The notes below the pieces were generated by a model. It was not told the origin of the DNA. It was given only the letters and a program-made list of their open reading frames with translations, and ran no database searches. From NCBI RefSeq assembly GCF_019669085.1, contig NZ_AP024401.1:850769-914768 (forward strand): 64,000 bases of DNA, read 5' to 3'. The stretch's first letter is position 1, and each line of letters opens with the position of its first letter. The position numbers and the translations under genes are program-made. Below, in pieces: positions 10,095 to 19,976 of the stretch. This DNA comes from Borrelia sp. HM (GTDB lineage: Bacteria; Spirochaetota; Spirochaetia; Borreliales; Borreliaceae).

Positions 10095-11164
10095 GAGTAG
10101 ATAAGCTTTTTATAAGTAATATATTATCGACTTTTTTGGTTATGAATTTATTCTTCGTGATATTGCTTGTGCTTTTCGATTTGTTTACCAATATTTTTAA
10201 TTATATTGATAACAATCTTAGTATTAATGATATCATTTATATTTATTATCTTTATTTGCCAAAATCTTTTTCAGATGGTTTGGCTTTATCTTTTCTTTTT
10301 GCTATTTCTAATCTTATTGGTAATCTTTCCATGAGAAATGAAATGATAGGGCTTTTTAGTTGTGGTATTTCTATTTTTAGGATACTAATTTCAATAATTA
10401 TAATTAGTATTTTGATTTCAATAATACTATTTTTTTTTGATAATTATTTAGTTGTAGATACTGTTACTAAAAGGGATATTTTTCTTAAAAAAAGTATTGG
10501 TAGTAGTAATAGTGTTAATGATGATAAAAATATAATCATTAAGGATTTTGCAAGAGAAATTTATAATCTTAGGAGTTATGATATTAAGAATAAGACTATT
10601 TCAAAATTAATGATTATATTAAAAGATCAAGATGATAATTTTAAAAAACGGTATGATATAAATAAGGCAGAATGGATTGATAATAAATGGCAACTTTATG
10701 GTATAAGAGAGTTTTCGAAGGTGGAGCGCGACGTTATAGAAAAATTCTATGAGGTTCTTGATGGAAGCGGGATTATTAATTTAGATCCTGAGTATATTAA
10801 AGTAATTATGCTTTCTTCAAAAACATTGAATTTTTCAAAGCTTATTAATTGGATTTGGGATCTTAAGAGAGAAAATTTAGATTATTCTGAAGCTTTATTT
10901 GATTTGCTAAATAGGATATTTTTTTCATTTAGACTCATACTTCTTAGTTTTACTGTGGTTTTTGTAAGTCTTGCTTTGAAAAAAAATATTTTTATATGGA
11001 GTTTACTAAATAGTATTGCATTTGCAGTTGTATATGTTATTGCAATAACAATTTTTAACTTTTTAGCTGATCTTGGCTATCTGCCTATAGCAATTGCAAG
11101 TTTATTACCCACTGTTTTGTTTATTATTATTAATTTTGTTATTTATAATCTTGTATATAAGTAG
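10091..11164 (+). CDS. lptG: LptF/LptG (YjgP/YjgQ) family permease, second subunit
   Basis: A 357-aa paralogue of the preceding permease, joined to it by an ATGA stop/start overlap. It has N-terminal hydrophobic segments (FLVMNLFFVILLVLFDLF and FSDGLALSFLFAISNLIG), the signature-like NEMIGLFSCGISIFRI, a central soluble domain of ~170 residues, and three C-terminal helices (LILLSFTVVFVSLAL and following). Paired F/G-type genes normally form one heterodimeric transporter with an LptB ATPase; no ATPase gene is adjacent. F/G naming is by order only. Confidence 0.83.
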   Translation: MRVDKLFISNILSTFLVMNLFFVILLVLFDLFTNIFNYIDNNLSINDIIYIYYLYLPKSFSDGLALSFLFAISNLIGNLSMRNEMIGLFSCGISIFRILISIIIISILISIILFFFDNYLVVDTVTKRDIFLKKSIGSSNSVNDDKNIIIKDFAREIYNLRSYDIKNKTISKLMIILKDQDDNFKKRYDINKAEWIDNKWQLYGIREFSKVERDVIEKFYEVLDGSGIINLDPEYIKVIMLSSKTLNFSKLINWIWDLKRENLDYSEALFDLLNRIFFSFRLILLSFTVVFVSLALKKNIFIWSLLNSIAFAVVYVIAITIFNFLADLGYLPIAIASLLPTVLFIIINFVIYNLVYK

Positions 11165-11182
11165 TGGGTATTTAGGAAGTAT

Positions 11183-12310
11183 ATGTTTAATATAATTAAA
11201 AATGATAAAAATTCTTATGCAAGGCTTGGCATATTGGAACTTCCTCATGGCAAGGTAAAAACCCCATGTTTTATGCCGGTTGGTACTTTAGGTGCTATGA
11301 AAGGTTTAAAGCATGATGTCCTTAATCAATTAGGATGTAATTTAATACTTGCAAATACTTATCATCTTTATTTAAGGCCTGGTATTAATGTAATTAAAGA
11401 ATATGGAAGTTTGCATAATTTTACATCTTGGAAGAAAAATTTATTGACGGATTCTGGGGGATTTCAGGTTTTTTCTTTATCTAATTTTAGAAAAATTGAG
11501 ACTGGTGGAATAAATTTTAAATCTCATATTGATGGTTCTAAGCATTATTTTACACCTGAGAGTGTTTTTAAGATGCAAGAAATTTTTGAAAGTGATATTA
11601 TTATGGCGCTTGATATTTGTAGTTCTTACGGTATTGATTATAGTGAGGCAAGTTTATATACAAATATTACAACCTCTTGGGCTCGTCGTACATTGAGTGC
11701 TTATAAAAATCGGAAAGAGGGATATAATGGTCTTTTATTCTTAATAACCCAAGGTAATTTTTTTAAAGATTTGAGAAAAAGAAGTACTGAGGATATTGTG
11801 GGATTAGATAGTCCTGGTGTAGCCATTGGTGGTATTTCTGTTGGAGAACCAAGAGATAAATATTTAGAAATTCTTGAATATAATTCTTCATTAATACCTA
11901 AAAATAAGCCAAAGTATGTTATGGGGATTGGTACTCCACACTATATATTAGAAGCAATATATTATGGTGTTGATATTTTTGATTGTGTTAATCCTACCAG
12001 AATTGCTAGGCATGGTTCACTTTTAACCGATAATGGAATATTGCGTATTAAGAGGGCTGAATTTGCTGTTGATACTTCTCCTGTTGAGCAAGGTTGTTTT
12101 TGCACTTTGTGTACAAGATATTCAAGAGGGTATTTAAGACATCTAATTAAATCAGGAGAAATTTTTGGAATTATGTTGGCTAGTGAGCATAATATTTATT
12201 ATATGTTTAGACTTATTGAGAGAGCCCGAAATGCAATTATGAATGATGATTTTGCAAAATTTAAAAAGCTTTATTTAAACAAGTATGATGAAGGTAATTT
12301 TAATGAGTAA
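11183..12310 (+). CDS. tgt: tRNA-guanine transglycosylase
   Basis: Tgt exchanges the wobble guanine of GUN-anticodon tRNAs for a queuosine precursor. The 375-aa protein has the family hallmarks: [13 protein letters not shown] near the N-terminus, the catalytic Asp in [12 protein letters not shown] (D90), the nucleophile Asp in [10 protein letters not shown] (D267), and a zinc site of Cys305, Cys307, Cys310 and His336 (CFCTLC ... SEHN). AGGAAG lies just upstream of ATG 11183. It is co-directional with lptG (18-nt gap) and overlaps murJ by 8 nt. No queuosine synthesis genes are visible here; salvage of queuine or preQ1 is possible but not shown. Confidence 0.97.
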   Translation: MFNIIKNDKNSYARLGILELPHGKVKTPCFMPVGTLGAMKGLKHDVLNQLGCNLILANTYHLYLRPGINVIKEYGSLHNFTSWKKNLLTDSGGFQVFSLSNFRKIETGGINFKSHIDGSKHYFTPESVFKMQEIFESDIIMALDICSSYGIDYSEASLYTNITTSWARRTLSAYKNRKEGYNGLLFLITQGNFFKDLRKRSTEDIVGLDSPGVAIGGISVGEPRDKYLEILEYNSSLIPKNKPKYVMGIGTPHYILEAIYYGVDIFDCVNPTRIARHGSLLTDNGILRIKRAEFAVDTSPVEQGCFCTLCTRYSRGYLRHLIKSGEIFGIMLASEHNIYYMFRLIERARNAIMNDDFAKFKKLYLNKYDEGNFNE

Positions 12311-13826
12311 AGATATTTTTTCAACAATTATTGTAATGGTTTCAATTTTTTTTTCTCGTATAATGGGTTTTATTAAGGTAAAGGTATTTTCTTATTATTT
12401 TGGGGCAAATCTTGAATCAGATATTTTTAATTATGTTTTTAATATTCCAAATAATTTGAGGAAGATTCTTTCAGAAGGTGCAATGACATCGGCTTTTATG
12501 CCTGAATTTATTTATGAAAAAAATAAATCTAATAAGCATGCTATTGATTTTTTTAGGCAGGTTATTACTTTTAATGTTATAAGTATTAGCTTTGGTATTT
12601 TAGTTATGATTTTTTTTTCTAAACAAGTTATATATTTTATATCTTCTTATAGAGGCAGTCATTTAGAATCAGCGAGTTATATGTTTAATTATTTAGTACT
12701 TTATATATTGCTTATAAGCTTAACTTCAGTATTTGCATCGGTTTTAAATGCTTATAAGATTTTTTTTATTCCATCTTTTTCTCCAGTTATGCTCTCTTTT
12801 AGTGTGATATTAAGTATATATCTATTTTATAATCAATATGGAATATATAGTGCTGTTATTGGTGTGATTGTTGGTGGAATTTTGCAGTTTGTAGTCCAGA
12901 TTATAAATTGTATTTATATTGGCATTGTATATAAACCAATATTTAATTTTAATAATCCTGCATTTTTAAGGTTTTTGAAACGATGGTTACATATGATTTT
13001 ATCGGCTTTGGTTTCAATTGCTACTCAGCAAATTTCTTTTGCATTAGCATCAACCCTAGATATTGGGAGTGTTTCTGTTTTAAGTAATGCAATTGTTTAT
13101 TATCAGCTTCCTGTTGGAATTTTTTATGTATCTATTTCTACAGTTATTTTTCCTAAAATGACCGAATATGCTTCTATGGGAAATAAAAAGGGATTAAATA
13201 TGATTTTAAATCAGGGAATTGATATTTTAATTTTTATTTTGGTTCCTATTTCATTTTTATTATATATTTGGGCTGGTCCTATTTTAAATTTATTGCTTAC
13301 AGGCGGTAAATTTTCTGTATATGATACGCAAAGGACCGTTAATGTGTTGCAGTATTTTTTAATTGGATTACCATTTTCTTCCATTTTTGGGTTTTTTCAG
13401 AAATATTATTTTTCAATTTGTAATTCAAAAATCCCGCTTTACTTGAGTCTTATTTTTGCTGTTATTGATATTGCTATTTCAGTTTTTGGTATTAACCTTT
13501 ATAAGGTAGATATTTTGCCTATCGCACAATCAGTTTCTTTTGCCTTATGTGTGATTATTTTTTATTTTGTTGGATTAAAGAATGGAATGAAACTAAAATT
13601 TGTAATGTCGTTAATAGCCTTTATAAAAGCATTTATTTCCCTTATACCTTTATATTTGTTTTATACTCTTTTTAAAAACTTTAAGTGGGATATAGGGTTT
13701 AGTTTTAGTAATTTTTGTTTATTAACTTTTGTAGGTATTGGTAATATTATTATTTTAATATCCTGTTATTATATGCTTGGTGTTAATAAAGTTTTTAAAT
13801 TTATTGGTAGAGAGGAGATCGTTTGA
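12303..13826 (+). CDS. murJ: Lipid II flippase MurJ
   Basis: MurJ is the MOP-superfamily flippase that moves lipid II across the inner membrane for peptidoglycan synthesis. The product is strongly hydrophobic with about 14 membrane segments, and has the MurJ signature near the N-terminus ([19 protein letters not shown] ... [21 protein letters not shown]) followed by [11 protein letters not shown] chose ATG 12303 (MSKDIF, 507 aa), with AAGG about 8 nt upstream inside tgt; the longer frame adds MMKVIL. The stop overlaps the TTG start of the next gene. Confidence 0.93.
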   Translation: MSKDIFSTIIVMVSIFFSRIMGFIKVKVFSYYFGANLESDIFNYVFNIPNNLRKILSEGAMTSAFMPEFIYEKNKSNKHAIDFFRQVITFNVISISFGILVMIFFSKQVIYFISSYRGSHLESASYMFNYLVLYILLISLTSVFASVLNAYKIFFIPSFSPVMLSFSVILSIYLFYNQYGIYSAVIGVIVGGILQFVVQIINCIYIGIVYKPIFNFNNPAFLRFLKRWLHMILSALVSIATQQISFALASTLDIGSVSVLSNAIVYYQLPVGIFYVSISTVIFPKMTEYASMGNKKGLNMILNQGIDILIFILVPISFLLYIWAGPILNLLLTGGKFSVYDTQRTVNVLQYFLIGLPFSSIFGFFQKYYFSICNSKIPLYLSLIFAVIDIAISVFGINLYKVDILPIAQSVSFALCVIIFYFVGLKNGMKLKFVMSLIAFIKAFISLIPLYLFYTLFKNFKWDIGFSFSNFCLLTFVGIGNIIILISCYYMLGVNKVFKFIGREEIV

Positions 13827-15250
13827 AAAATTTAGAATTTATTTTTTTCTTTTTCATTATTTTTGATATTTTTGCTATTAAGTCTCCAGAATTATCAACT
13901 ATCTTTTTATTGTCTCAACAGTCTGGGTCTGAAAATGATAAGAACATAAATGAAAATTATTTTAAGAGTGATGTTACGAAAAATCCTAATTTTGACAATA
14001 CTAATTTAAATCTGAAGCGAGTAAGTGATGTGATTTCTTATGGGCTTGATGTTCAAGTTATTGAAATTATTAATAGTCTTAAAAAATCAGGTGATGGTGA
14101 ATATAATTCTTTACTTAAGAATCGGTTACAAAAAACTTTTAATGTTGATCTTAAATTATCAATTTTTGATTTATTCTTGTCACTTAAATATTCAGGGGCT
14201 GTTGATACTGCTAATTATATTCTTGATAATTATGAGATCAATAAATATCCCAATAATTTGATTAATTTATCAATTTTATATCTTAAGGAATTTAGTGATA
14301 AGGATTCATTAAAGAAAAAACTTATTAATATACTTCAAAATAAAGCAGGTAATGTTGCTGCTGCTGCTGCTTATTATCTTGGTGAGCTTTCTTCTCCTGA
14401 GTATTCAAAAGATATGATGGATGTTTATGATAGGTATTCTGGTGATGATGGAGTTAAATCAGCAATACTGATTGCTCTTGGTAAATCTAGTGCTGTTGAT
14501 TATGAGAATAGATTTTATGAAATTTCTATGGATAGTTATGAAAATTCGTCAATTAAGGCATCCGCAATTAGGGCATTATCATATTTTACGCCTGAAAAAA
14601 TAACACAAAATGTTGGGTTATATCTTCAAAGTAGCAATAACAATTATTATATTAAATCTGCCATTTTAGAAGCACTTTCAAGAGATATATCTGCAAAATC
14701 AAAAGAGATATTGCAAGATTTTTTAAGAGATTCTGATGAGAACATTAGAGTTAGTGCTGTTAATGCTATTAAAGGTCATGGCGATATTGTTTCAAAAGAG
14801 ATTTTAACTTATAAGATTAAAAGTGATCCTTCTTTGAAAGTCAGAGAGGCATCTGCTAAAGTTTTAATAGATATGGGTTCTGGTTATGAGGGAATACAAG
14901 ATATAATGTTTGATTCTATCCTTGAGAGAGACTTTAAACTTAATATGTTTGGCTATCTTTTAGATAAAGATGTAAGTTCTGCACTTTCAATTGCTTTAAA
15001 ACTTTTAGAAAAGGAAAATATTAATAAACCCTCAAAGGTACTTATAGGTATTGCTATACTTCTTTCAGCTAAAAAGGGTAATTTTGATGATTTTTATTCT
15101 AAGATCATTAATAGTCAAAATATTAATTTGATGAATCTTGCAGTAAAGGGAGCTGCTTATAATAAATCTTCTTTACTCTCAGGTAGACTTCAAGAGATCA
15201 AGAGAACGACTAATTCTACATATTTAAGGAAACTTTTAGAAAATTATTAA
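13823..15250 (+). CDS. Exported HEAT-repeat protein of unknown function
   Basis: The start is TTG 13823, which overlaps the murJ TGA and follows AGAGGAG by 5 nt. The N-terminus (LEFIFFFFIIFDIFAIKS) is a likely signal peptide, so the protein is probably periplasmic or membrane-attached. From about residue 170 to the end it consists of repeated helical pairs of HEAT/PBS-lyase type (e.g. GNVAAAAAYYLGELSSPEY, DENIRVSAVNAIKGHGD, DPSLKVREASAKVLIDMG). These are protein-protein interaction scaffolds; no enzymatic motif was seen. Its stop shares a 4-bp TTAA with the stop of the convergent coaBC gene. Confidence 0.82.
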   Translation: MKNLEFIFFFFIIFDIFAIKSPELSTIFLLSQQSGSENDKNINENYFKSDVTKNPNFDNTNLNLKRVSDVISYGLDVQVIEIINSLKKSGDGEYNSLLKNRLQKTFNVDLKLSIFDLFLSLKYSGAVDTANYILDNYEINKYPNNLINLSILYLKEFSDKDSLKKKLINILQNKAGNVAAAAAYYLGELSSPEYSKDMMDVYDRYSGDDGVKSAILIALGKSSAVDYENRFYEISMDSYENSSIKASAIRALSYFTPEKITQNVGLYLQSSNNNYYIKSAILEALSRDISAKSKEILQDFLRDSDENIRVSAVNAIKGHGDIVSKEILTYKIKSDPSLKVREASAKVLIDMGSGYEGIQDIMFDSILERDFKLNMFGYLLDKDVSSALSIALKLLEKENINKPSKVLIGIAILLSAKKGNFDDFYSKIINSQNINLMNLAVKGAAYNKSSLLSGRLQEIKRTTNSTYLRKLLENY

Positions 15251-16437
15251 TATAGTATTTTTAAGATTTCCTTTGCAGTTTCTTTTTTTGACATTTCAGG
15301 CAGTTCCCTAACGTTATTTTGGTCTATTATATAAATTTTATTTAAGTTTGATCCGAAATATTTTAAATCATTAGCAATGATATAATCTAATTGTTTAGTT
15401 TTTAATTTTTCTTTAGCCTTTTCTATTAAAGTTTCGTTTTCTTGAGCACAAAATCCAATAACAATTTGGTTTTTAGTTTTATTTTGACCTATATATTTTA
15501 TTATATCTGGATTTTGAATGAACTTTATATGAAGATCTTTCATAATATTTTTTTTGATTTTAATCTCATAAATTTTCTCAGGCCTAAAGTTTGCCACAGC
15601 AGCAGTACCAATTATTATATCGAATTTTTGATATATATTTATTGCTTCTTTATACATTTCTGATGCTGTCTTGATTTTAATAACGTTTATTCCATAAGGA
15701 TTTTTTTCATTGCTTGGTCCTGTAATTATTGTTACATCAGATCCAAGATCTCGTGCTTCTATTCCTAAATTAAAGCCCATTTGACCAGTTGATTTATTTG
15801 AGAAGTAACGAATGGGATCTAATGCTTCTTCGGTTCTAGACGCAGTTATAAGTATTTTTTTACCTTTTAAAGGTAATTTTGGGTTTAATTCGTTTAATAT
15901 TATATTTAAAATATCATTTTCATTTTTAAGTCGCCCAATAGCGTTTAAAGAGCATGCCAAAAATCCTTCATCAGGTTCAATAAATTTGTAATTATATTGT
16001 TTTAATTTTTTAATGTTTTCTTTTAAGATAGGATTTTGGTACATTATGTTATTCATTGCTGTTGCAAAATAGACTGGAACTGTGCTTGCAGATATGACTG
16101 TGCTTAATGCATCATCAGCAATACCTGAGGCTATTTTAGAAATAGTATTGTATGTGGCTGGAATAATTAATATTAAGTTTGCCCATCTTGCTAGGTTTAT
16201 ATGCTCTATCTCTTCATGAGTTGTATTCCACAAACTTTTAATTACTTTATTTTTAGAGATAGTTTCTAATGTTAGAGGGGTAATAAATTTTGTTGCATTA
16301 TCCGTCATTATGACTTTGACATTATATCCTCTTTTGACTAAGTTTGAGATGATATAAACAGCCTTGTAGGCTGCAATTCCTCCGCATATTCCTATTAATA
16401 TATTTTTATGTTTGTTCATCTTTATTTTATATAACAT
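15247..16437 (-). CDS. coaBC: Bifunctional phosphopantothenoylcysteine decarboxylase/synthase
   Basis: CoaBC makes 4'-phosphopantetheine from phosphopantothenate and cysteine, two steps of coenzyme A synthesis. The N-terminal flavoprotein (CoaC) half shows ILIGICGGIAAYKA, the active-site His region HINLARWANLILIIPAT, and the substrate-clamp motif GFLACSLNAIGRL with its Cys. The C-terminal CoaB half starts near residue 190 (KKILITASRTEEALDPIRYFSNKSTGQMG) and includes the IIGTAAVANFRPE and KNQIVIGFCAQE segments. The start could be M1 or M7 (MNKHKNILIG, at 16419). It is divergent from yhdT-panF, the pantothenate uptake pair, which fits a shared CoA theme. Confidence 0.95.
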   Translation of the reverse strand: MLYKIKMNKHKNILIGICGGIAAYKAVYIISNLVKRGYNVKVIMTDNATKFITPLTLETISKNKVIKSLWNTTHEEIEHINLARWANLILIIPATYNTISKIASGIADDALSTVISASTVPVYFATAMNNIMYQNPILKENIKKLKQYNYKFIEPDEGFLACSLNAIGRLKNENDILNIILNELNPKLPLKGKKILITASRTEEALDPIRYFSNKSTGQMGFNLGIEARDLGSDVTIITGPSNEKNPYGINVIKIKTASEMYKEAINIYQKFDIIIGTAAVANFRPEKIYEIKIKKNIMKDLHIKFIQNPDIIKYIGQNKTKNQIVIGFCAQENETLIEKAKEKLKTKQLDYIIANDLKYFGSNLNKIYIIDQNNVRELPEMSKKETAKEILKILY

Positions 16438-16475
16438 TATATAATTGTATTTAACATTTTTGAAAGGAGTTTTGG

Positions 16476-16673
16476 TTGATAACTAAAGTATTTTTTGCAG
16501 TTATTGCAATATATTTTTTTTTATTTATGTGGTGGCTTTTTTCATATTTTTTGTCTTACTTTTCTATTGCGATATTTAATATTCCTCTGTGGTTTGTGCT
16601 GTCATGTATTTTCTTGCCTATTTTCAGTTTGTTATTAGTGTGTATTTTTGTGAGCATTTTTAAAAATGACTAA
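16476..16673 (+). CDS. yhdT: YhdT-family small membrane protein, PanF partner
   Basis: A 65-aa protein with two hydrophobic segments (VFFAVIAIYFFLFMWWLFSYF and PLWFVLSCIFLPIFSLLLVCIFVSIF), as in the YhdT/DUF997 family encoded next to panF in many bacteria. The start is TTG 16476 with AAGGAG at 16464-16469, 6 nt upstream. It overlaps panF by 8 nt, indicating translational coupling. The family role is inferred from co-occurrence with the pantothenate symporter; no biochemical function is shown by the sequence. Confidence 0.8.
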   Translation: MITKVFFAVIAIYFFLFMWWLFSYFLSYFSIAIFNIPLWFVLSCIFLPIFSLLLVCIFVSIFKND

Positions 16674-18090
16674 AAGTTCTTTTTTATTTTTTATCTTTTT
16701 GATTTTATATTGTACTTTTGGCCTTTTTATTAGCAAAAAAAAAGAAGGAATTTTATTTTTGCATAATTATTTTCTTGCGAATAAAGGTCTAAATTTTTTT
16801 ATTATGTCATTACTTGTGGCTTCTAGCTATATTAGTGCTAGTAGTTTTATATCAGGACCTTCGGCTGTTTATAAATATGGATTATCTTTTATATTTTTAG
16901 CAGTTATTCAAATTCCTACAAGTTTAATTTTATTTGTTATTGTTGGTGAGAAATTAAATTTAGTATCTAAAAAGATTAATGCGATAAATATTATTGATTA
17001 TATTAGATATAGATATTGCAGTCGCTTTTTAGCTCTTGTTAGTAGTTTAGTAATTATTTTCTTTTCCTTGTTTTTAGTATCAGCTCAGATTATGGGTGGT
17101 GCTAAACTTTTAGAAGTTTTTTTTAATATTAATTACACTGATGCTCTTATTTTCTTCTCTTTATCTGTGTTTTTATATGTTTGCTTAGGAGGATTTAAGA
17201 TGATAGCATACATGGATTTAATACAAGGAATTTTAATGTTCATATCGTCTATACTACTATTTTCTAAATTATCTGATTTAGGAGGTGGAATTAGTAATAT
17301 CTTTAAAACAGCCAAATTAAATCTTAAAAATGAATTATTTTTACCATCAAACTTGAATTTAACAATTGAATATATAATTTCTTTTTGGATATTAATAGGA
17401 GTTGGGGCATTAGGATTACCACAATTTGTTAATAATTTTATAGCATTTAAAGACAGGAGAGCTATTAGATTTTCTCTTCCTATTGTTACTTTTGTAATAG
17501 GATTTTTGGTTGTCATTATGCATTTAATAGGTTTTTTTTGTCTTGTCATTTTTCCTGAATTTGAACCAAACGATAAAGTTATTTTAAATGTAGCATTAAA
17601 GGTATTAAACCCTGGAATTTTAATTTTATTTTTTATAGGTCTTTTATCAGCAATAATGTCTACAATAGATTCAGGTTTTCTTTTTTTATCTTCCATTTGG
17701 GTAAAATCAATATTGTTATTAAGTGAAAAAATTGGAGATAAGGTTGGAATTAATAAAATTATTGTTATTTCTAATGTTTTTTTTATGTTAATCATAGTGT
17801 CTTTATCTTTTAAACCATATGACTTTTTGCTTTTTTTAAATATTTTTGCAATTGGAGCTTTAGAAGTTGCATTCTTTTCTATTATTGTTTTTGGGCTTTA
17901 TTTAAATTTTGTAAGTAAAATAGCAGCTTTTATTTCTCAATTTTTGGGACTTTTCAGTTATTTAAACATCATTTTTTATAATGAAGTAGGCAGTGGTTGT
18001 CATTTTCATCCTGTTATTCCTTCGCTTTTTATCTCTGTATGTTCATTTTTAATAGTTAATTTTATTTGTAAAAAATATAGTAAAATTTAG
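16666..18090 (+). CDS. panF: Sodium/pantothenate symporter
   Basis: PanF is a sodium:solute symporter (SSSF) that imports pantothenate, the vitamin precursor of CoA. The 474-aa protein has about 12-13 hydrophobic helices and SSSF signatures including NYFLANKGLNFFIMSLLVASSYISASSF-type TM2 wording, a central YVCLGGFKMIAYMDLIQG segment and IGLLSAIMSTIDSGFL. It is coupled to yhdT and faces away from coaBC, so uptake and use of pantothenate are encoded together. A 220-codon antisense open frame inside it is a shadow. Confidence 0.92.
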   Translation: MTKSSFLFFIFLILYCTFGLFISKKKEGILFLHNYFLANKGLNFFIMSLLVASSYISASSFISGPSAVYKYGLSFIFLAVIQIPTSLILFVIVGEKLNLVSKKINAINIIDYIRYRYCSRFLALVSSLVIIFFSLFLVSAQIMGGAKLLEVFFNINYTDALIFFSLSVFLYVCLGGFKMIAYMDLIQGILMFISSILLFSKLSDLGGGISNIFKTAKLNLKNELFLPSNLNLTIEYIISFWILIGVGALGLPQFVNNFIAFKDRRAIRFSLPIVTFVIGFLVVIMHLIGFFCLVIFPEFEPNDKVILNVALKVLNPGILILFFIGLLSAIMSTIDSGFLFLSSIWVKSILLLSEKIGDKVGINKIIVISNVFFMLIIVSLSFKPYDFLLFLNIFAIGALEVAFFSIIVFGLYLNFVSKIAAFISQFLGLFSYLNIIFYNEVGSGCHFHPVIPSLFISVCSFLIVNFICKKYSKI

Positions 18091-18094
18091 TTTT

Positions 18095-19063
18095 ATGTGT
18101 GGTTTATATATGAAAAGTTTTGGTAAATATAATGTTATTAATGTTCTTAAGAATGATGATGGTAAAAGACTTGATGCAGTTTTAATAAAGTTTTTAAAAT
18201 TTCCTAAATCTAAAATAATCAAACATATTAGAAATGGAGATATTCTTTTAAATAATTTAAAGGTTTCTTTTTCTCATAGAGTTTTTAAGGATGATGAAAT
18301 TTTTTTATATAAGCCTTTATTACAAAATTTAAGTTTTAGTTTAAAAAAAATTGCAGTTATGGATGAAACTGATGTATTAAGAGATATAAAGGGAAGAATA
18401 ATATATGAAGATGAAGATTTGCTTGTAATTAATAAGCGTAAAGGAGTTCTGGTGCATGGAGATAAATATTCGCTTGATAATTTAATTAGCGCTTATCTTG
18501 TAAGTGAAAATCTTAAGTCTCTTAGTTTTAAACCCTCGGCTGTGCATAGACTTGATAGGAATACCTCAGGGCTTATTATTTTTGTAAAAAATATAGATTC
18601 TGCAAGACTTTTAAGTCATGCATTTAAGCATGGTTTTGTTACTAAAAAGTATTTAGCTTTACTTGATGGTGAGATTAAGAAACCTTTAACTTATAGAAAC
18701 TTTTTATGTCGTGATAGGGTCTTAAGAAGAACTTTTGTTGTTAAGGATACAGATAAATGTAATTCTATAACTGATATTAAACCAATTTTATTTTCTAAAT
18801 TTGCAACACTTGCAGAAGTGTCCATTAAAACAGGATTTACACATCAAATACGTGCTCAGTGTGCTTTTAATAGACATGCCTTAATTAATGATAAAAAATA
18901 CGATTCTAAATTTAGAAGAACCAATTACTTTTTACATTCTTTTTTGATAAAATTTAACCAGTCATTGTTTTTAAGAAATGAGTTTTTTGCTGAACCTAGT
19001 TCAGATTTTTTAAAGCAGATAAGTAACATTTTTGGTGTATATGATTTTGAGGGATTTATTTAA
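18095..19063 (+). CDS. RluA-family pseudouridine synthase (RluC/RluD-like)
   Basis: The protein has an N-terminal S4-like RNA-binding region (DGKRLDAVLIKFLKFPKSKIIKHIRNGDILLN) and the RluA-family catalytic domain. This includes the motif VHRLDRNTSGLIIF with the catalytic Asp of HRLD, and the later GFTHQIRAQCAF ... INDKKYDS block. Its target would be uridines in 23S rRNA; which positions cannot be told from sequence. The start may be ATG 18095 (322 aa) or ATG 18110 (MKSFGKYNV); neither has a strong ribosome site. It overlaps the next gene by about 30 nt. Confidence 0.9.
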   Translation: MCGLYMKSFGKYNVINVLKNDDGKRLDAVLIKFLKFPKSKIIKHIRNGDILLNNLKVSFSHRVFKDDEIFLYKPLLQNLSFSLKKIAVMDETDVLRDIKGRIIYEDEDLLVINKRKGVLVHGDKYSLDNLISAYLVSENLKSLSFKPSAVHRLDRNTSGLIIFVKNIDSARLLSHAFKHGFVTKKYLALLDGEIKKPLTYRNFLCRDRVLRRTFVVKDTDKCNSITDIKPILFSKFATLAEVSIKTGFTHQIRAQCAFNRHALINDKKYDSKFRRTNYFLHSFLIKFNQSLFLRNEFFAEPSSDFLKQISNIFGVYDFEGFI

Positions 19064-19964
19064 TAAATTTGCATTTAAAAATGCTTTAGGTGTGGTGAAG
19101 TGCATCTCAATTTCTATTAAGAATAAGTTTAAAAAGATTAAGGTTTATTCTTTAGTTGGTGTAGCTGGCACTGGAAAAAGTTTTAGGTCTCACTTAATAG
19201 CAGATAAGTATTCCATTCCTTTGATTATTGATGATGGTCTTTTAATAAAGAATATGAAGATTATTGCTGGAAATTCTGCTAAGTTTGAGGATAATGTATT
19301 TAATGCAATAAGGCGTTCTATTTTTGAAGATGATGTTCATAGAAATGAGGTTGTTGAGGCTCTTAAAAGAGAAAATTTCAGTAAAATATTAATATTGGGT
19401 ACAAGTGTTCGTATGATAGATAAAATCACGTCTAGACTTTGCTTACCTAGTTATTTTAAAATTATTTATATAACAGATGTTTCGACTAAGAAAGAAATCG
19501 AAAGGGCAAGAATGTCAAGACAGATGGGTGAACATGTTGTTCCAGCAGCAGCTTTTGAGATAACATCTGTTAAACCAAATTTATTATTGGATTCAATTCG
19601 AGTTTTTTTTAAAAGTAAGTGGTTTTTATCAAAGAGAAAAAACTATATTCGTTCTATTGTCAAGCCTCATTTCCATGAAGAAGGGGGAAATTTATCTATT
19701 TCTAAAAATGCTGTAAGACAGATTATTGAACATTGTGTTTCTGAATACAATAAAGATTATATTGTTTATAATTTGAAGATTAAAAAAAATCAGGGTACTT
19801 ATTCTTTTAAGCTTTTTTTGGATGTTCCACTTGAGAATAACTTATTTGATAACGCAGAAATGCTTAGAAATTATATTATTGCAAATGTATTAAAATATAC
19901 AGTAATTAATATATCTAGTATTGATATTGTAATACATAAATTTTTTGATCATAAAGAAAGGTAA
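19032..19964 (+). CDS. Conserved P-loop protein of unknown function
   Basis: The open frame overlaps the 3' end of the pseudouridine synthase gene; the true start is unclear, with TTG 19047 among the options. Near residue 42 it has YSLVGVAGTGKSFRSHLIADKY, a Walker A nucleotide-binding loop. This is followed by IPLIIDDGLLIK, ILILGTSVRMID, and a basic region RARMSRQMGEHVVPAAAFEI. The C-terminal ~90 residues (KNAVRQIIEHCVSEYN ... VPLENNLFDNAEMLRNYI) may be a second small domain. I do not recognise a characterised family. It sits 13 nt before murC and is probably co-transcribed. Confidence 0.7.
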   Translation: MVYMILRDLFNKFAFKNALGVVKCISISIKNKFKKIKVYSLVGVAGTGKSFRSHLIADKYSIPLIIDDGLLIKNMKIIAGNSAKFEDNVFNAIRRSIFEDDVHRNEVVEALKRENFSKILILGTSVRMIDKITSRLCLPSYFKIIYITDVSTKKEIERARMSRQMGEHVVPAAAFEITSVKPNLLLDSIRVFFKSKWFLSKRKNYIRSIVKPHFHEEGGNLSISKNAVRQIIEHCVSEYNKDYIVYNLKIKKNQGTYSFKLFLDVPLENNLFDNAEMLRNYIIANVLKYTVINISSIDIVIHKFFDHKER

Positions 19965-19976
19965 TTCGGGATAAAA

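Noticed and set aside
17133..17795. 220-codon minus-strand open frame
   Set aside because: It lies wholly antisense to panF, has no ribosome site and a low-complexity translation; it is a shadow of a well-supported gene.
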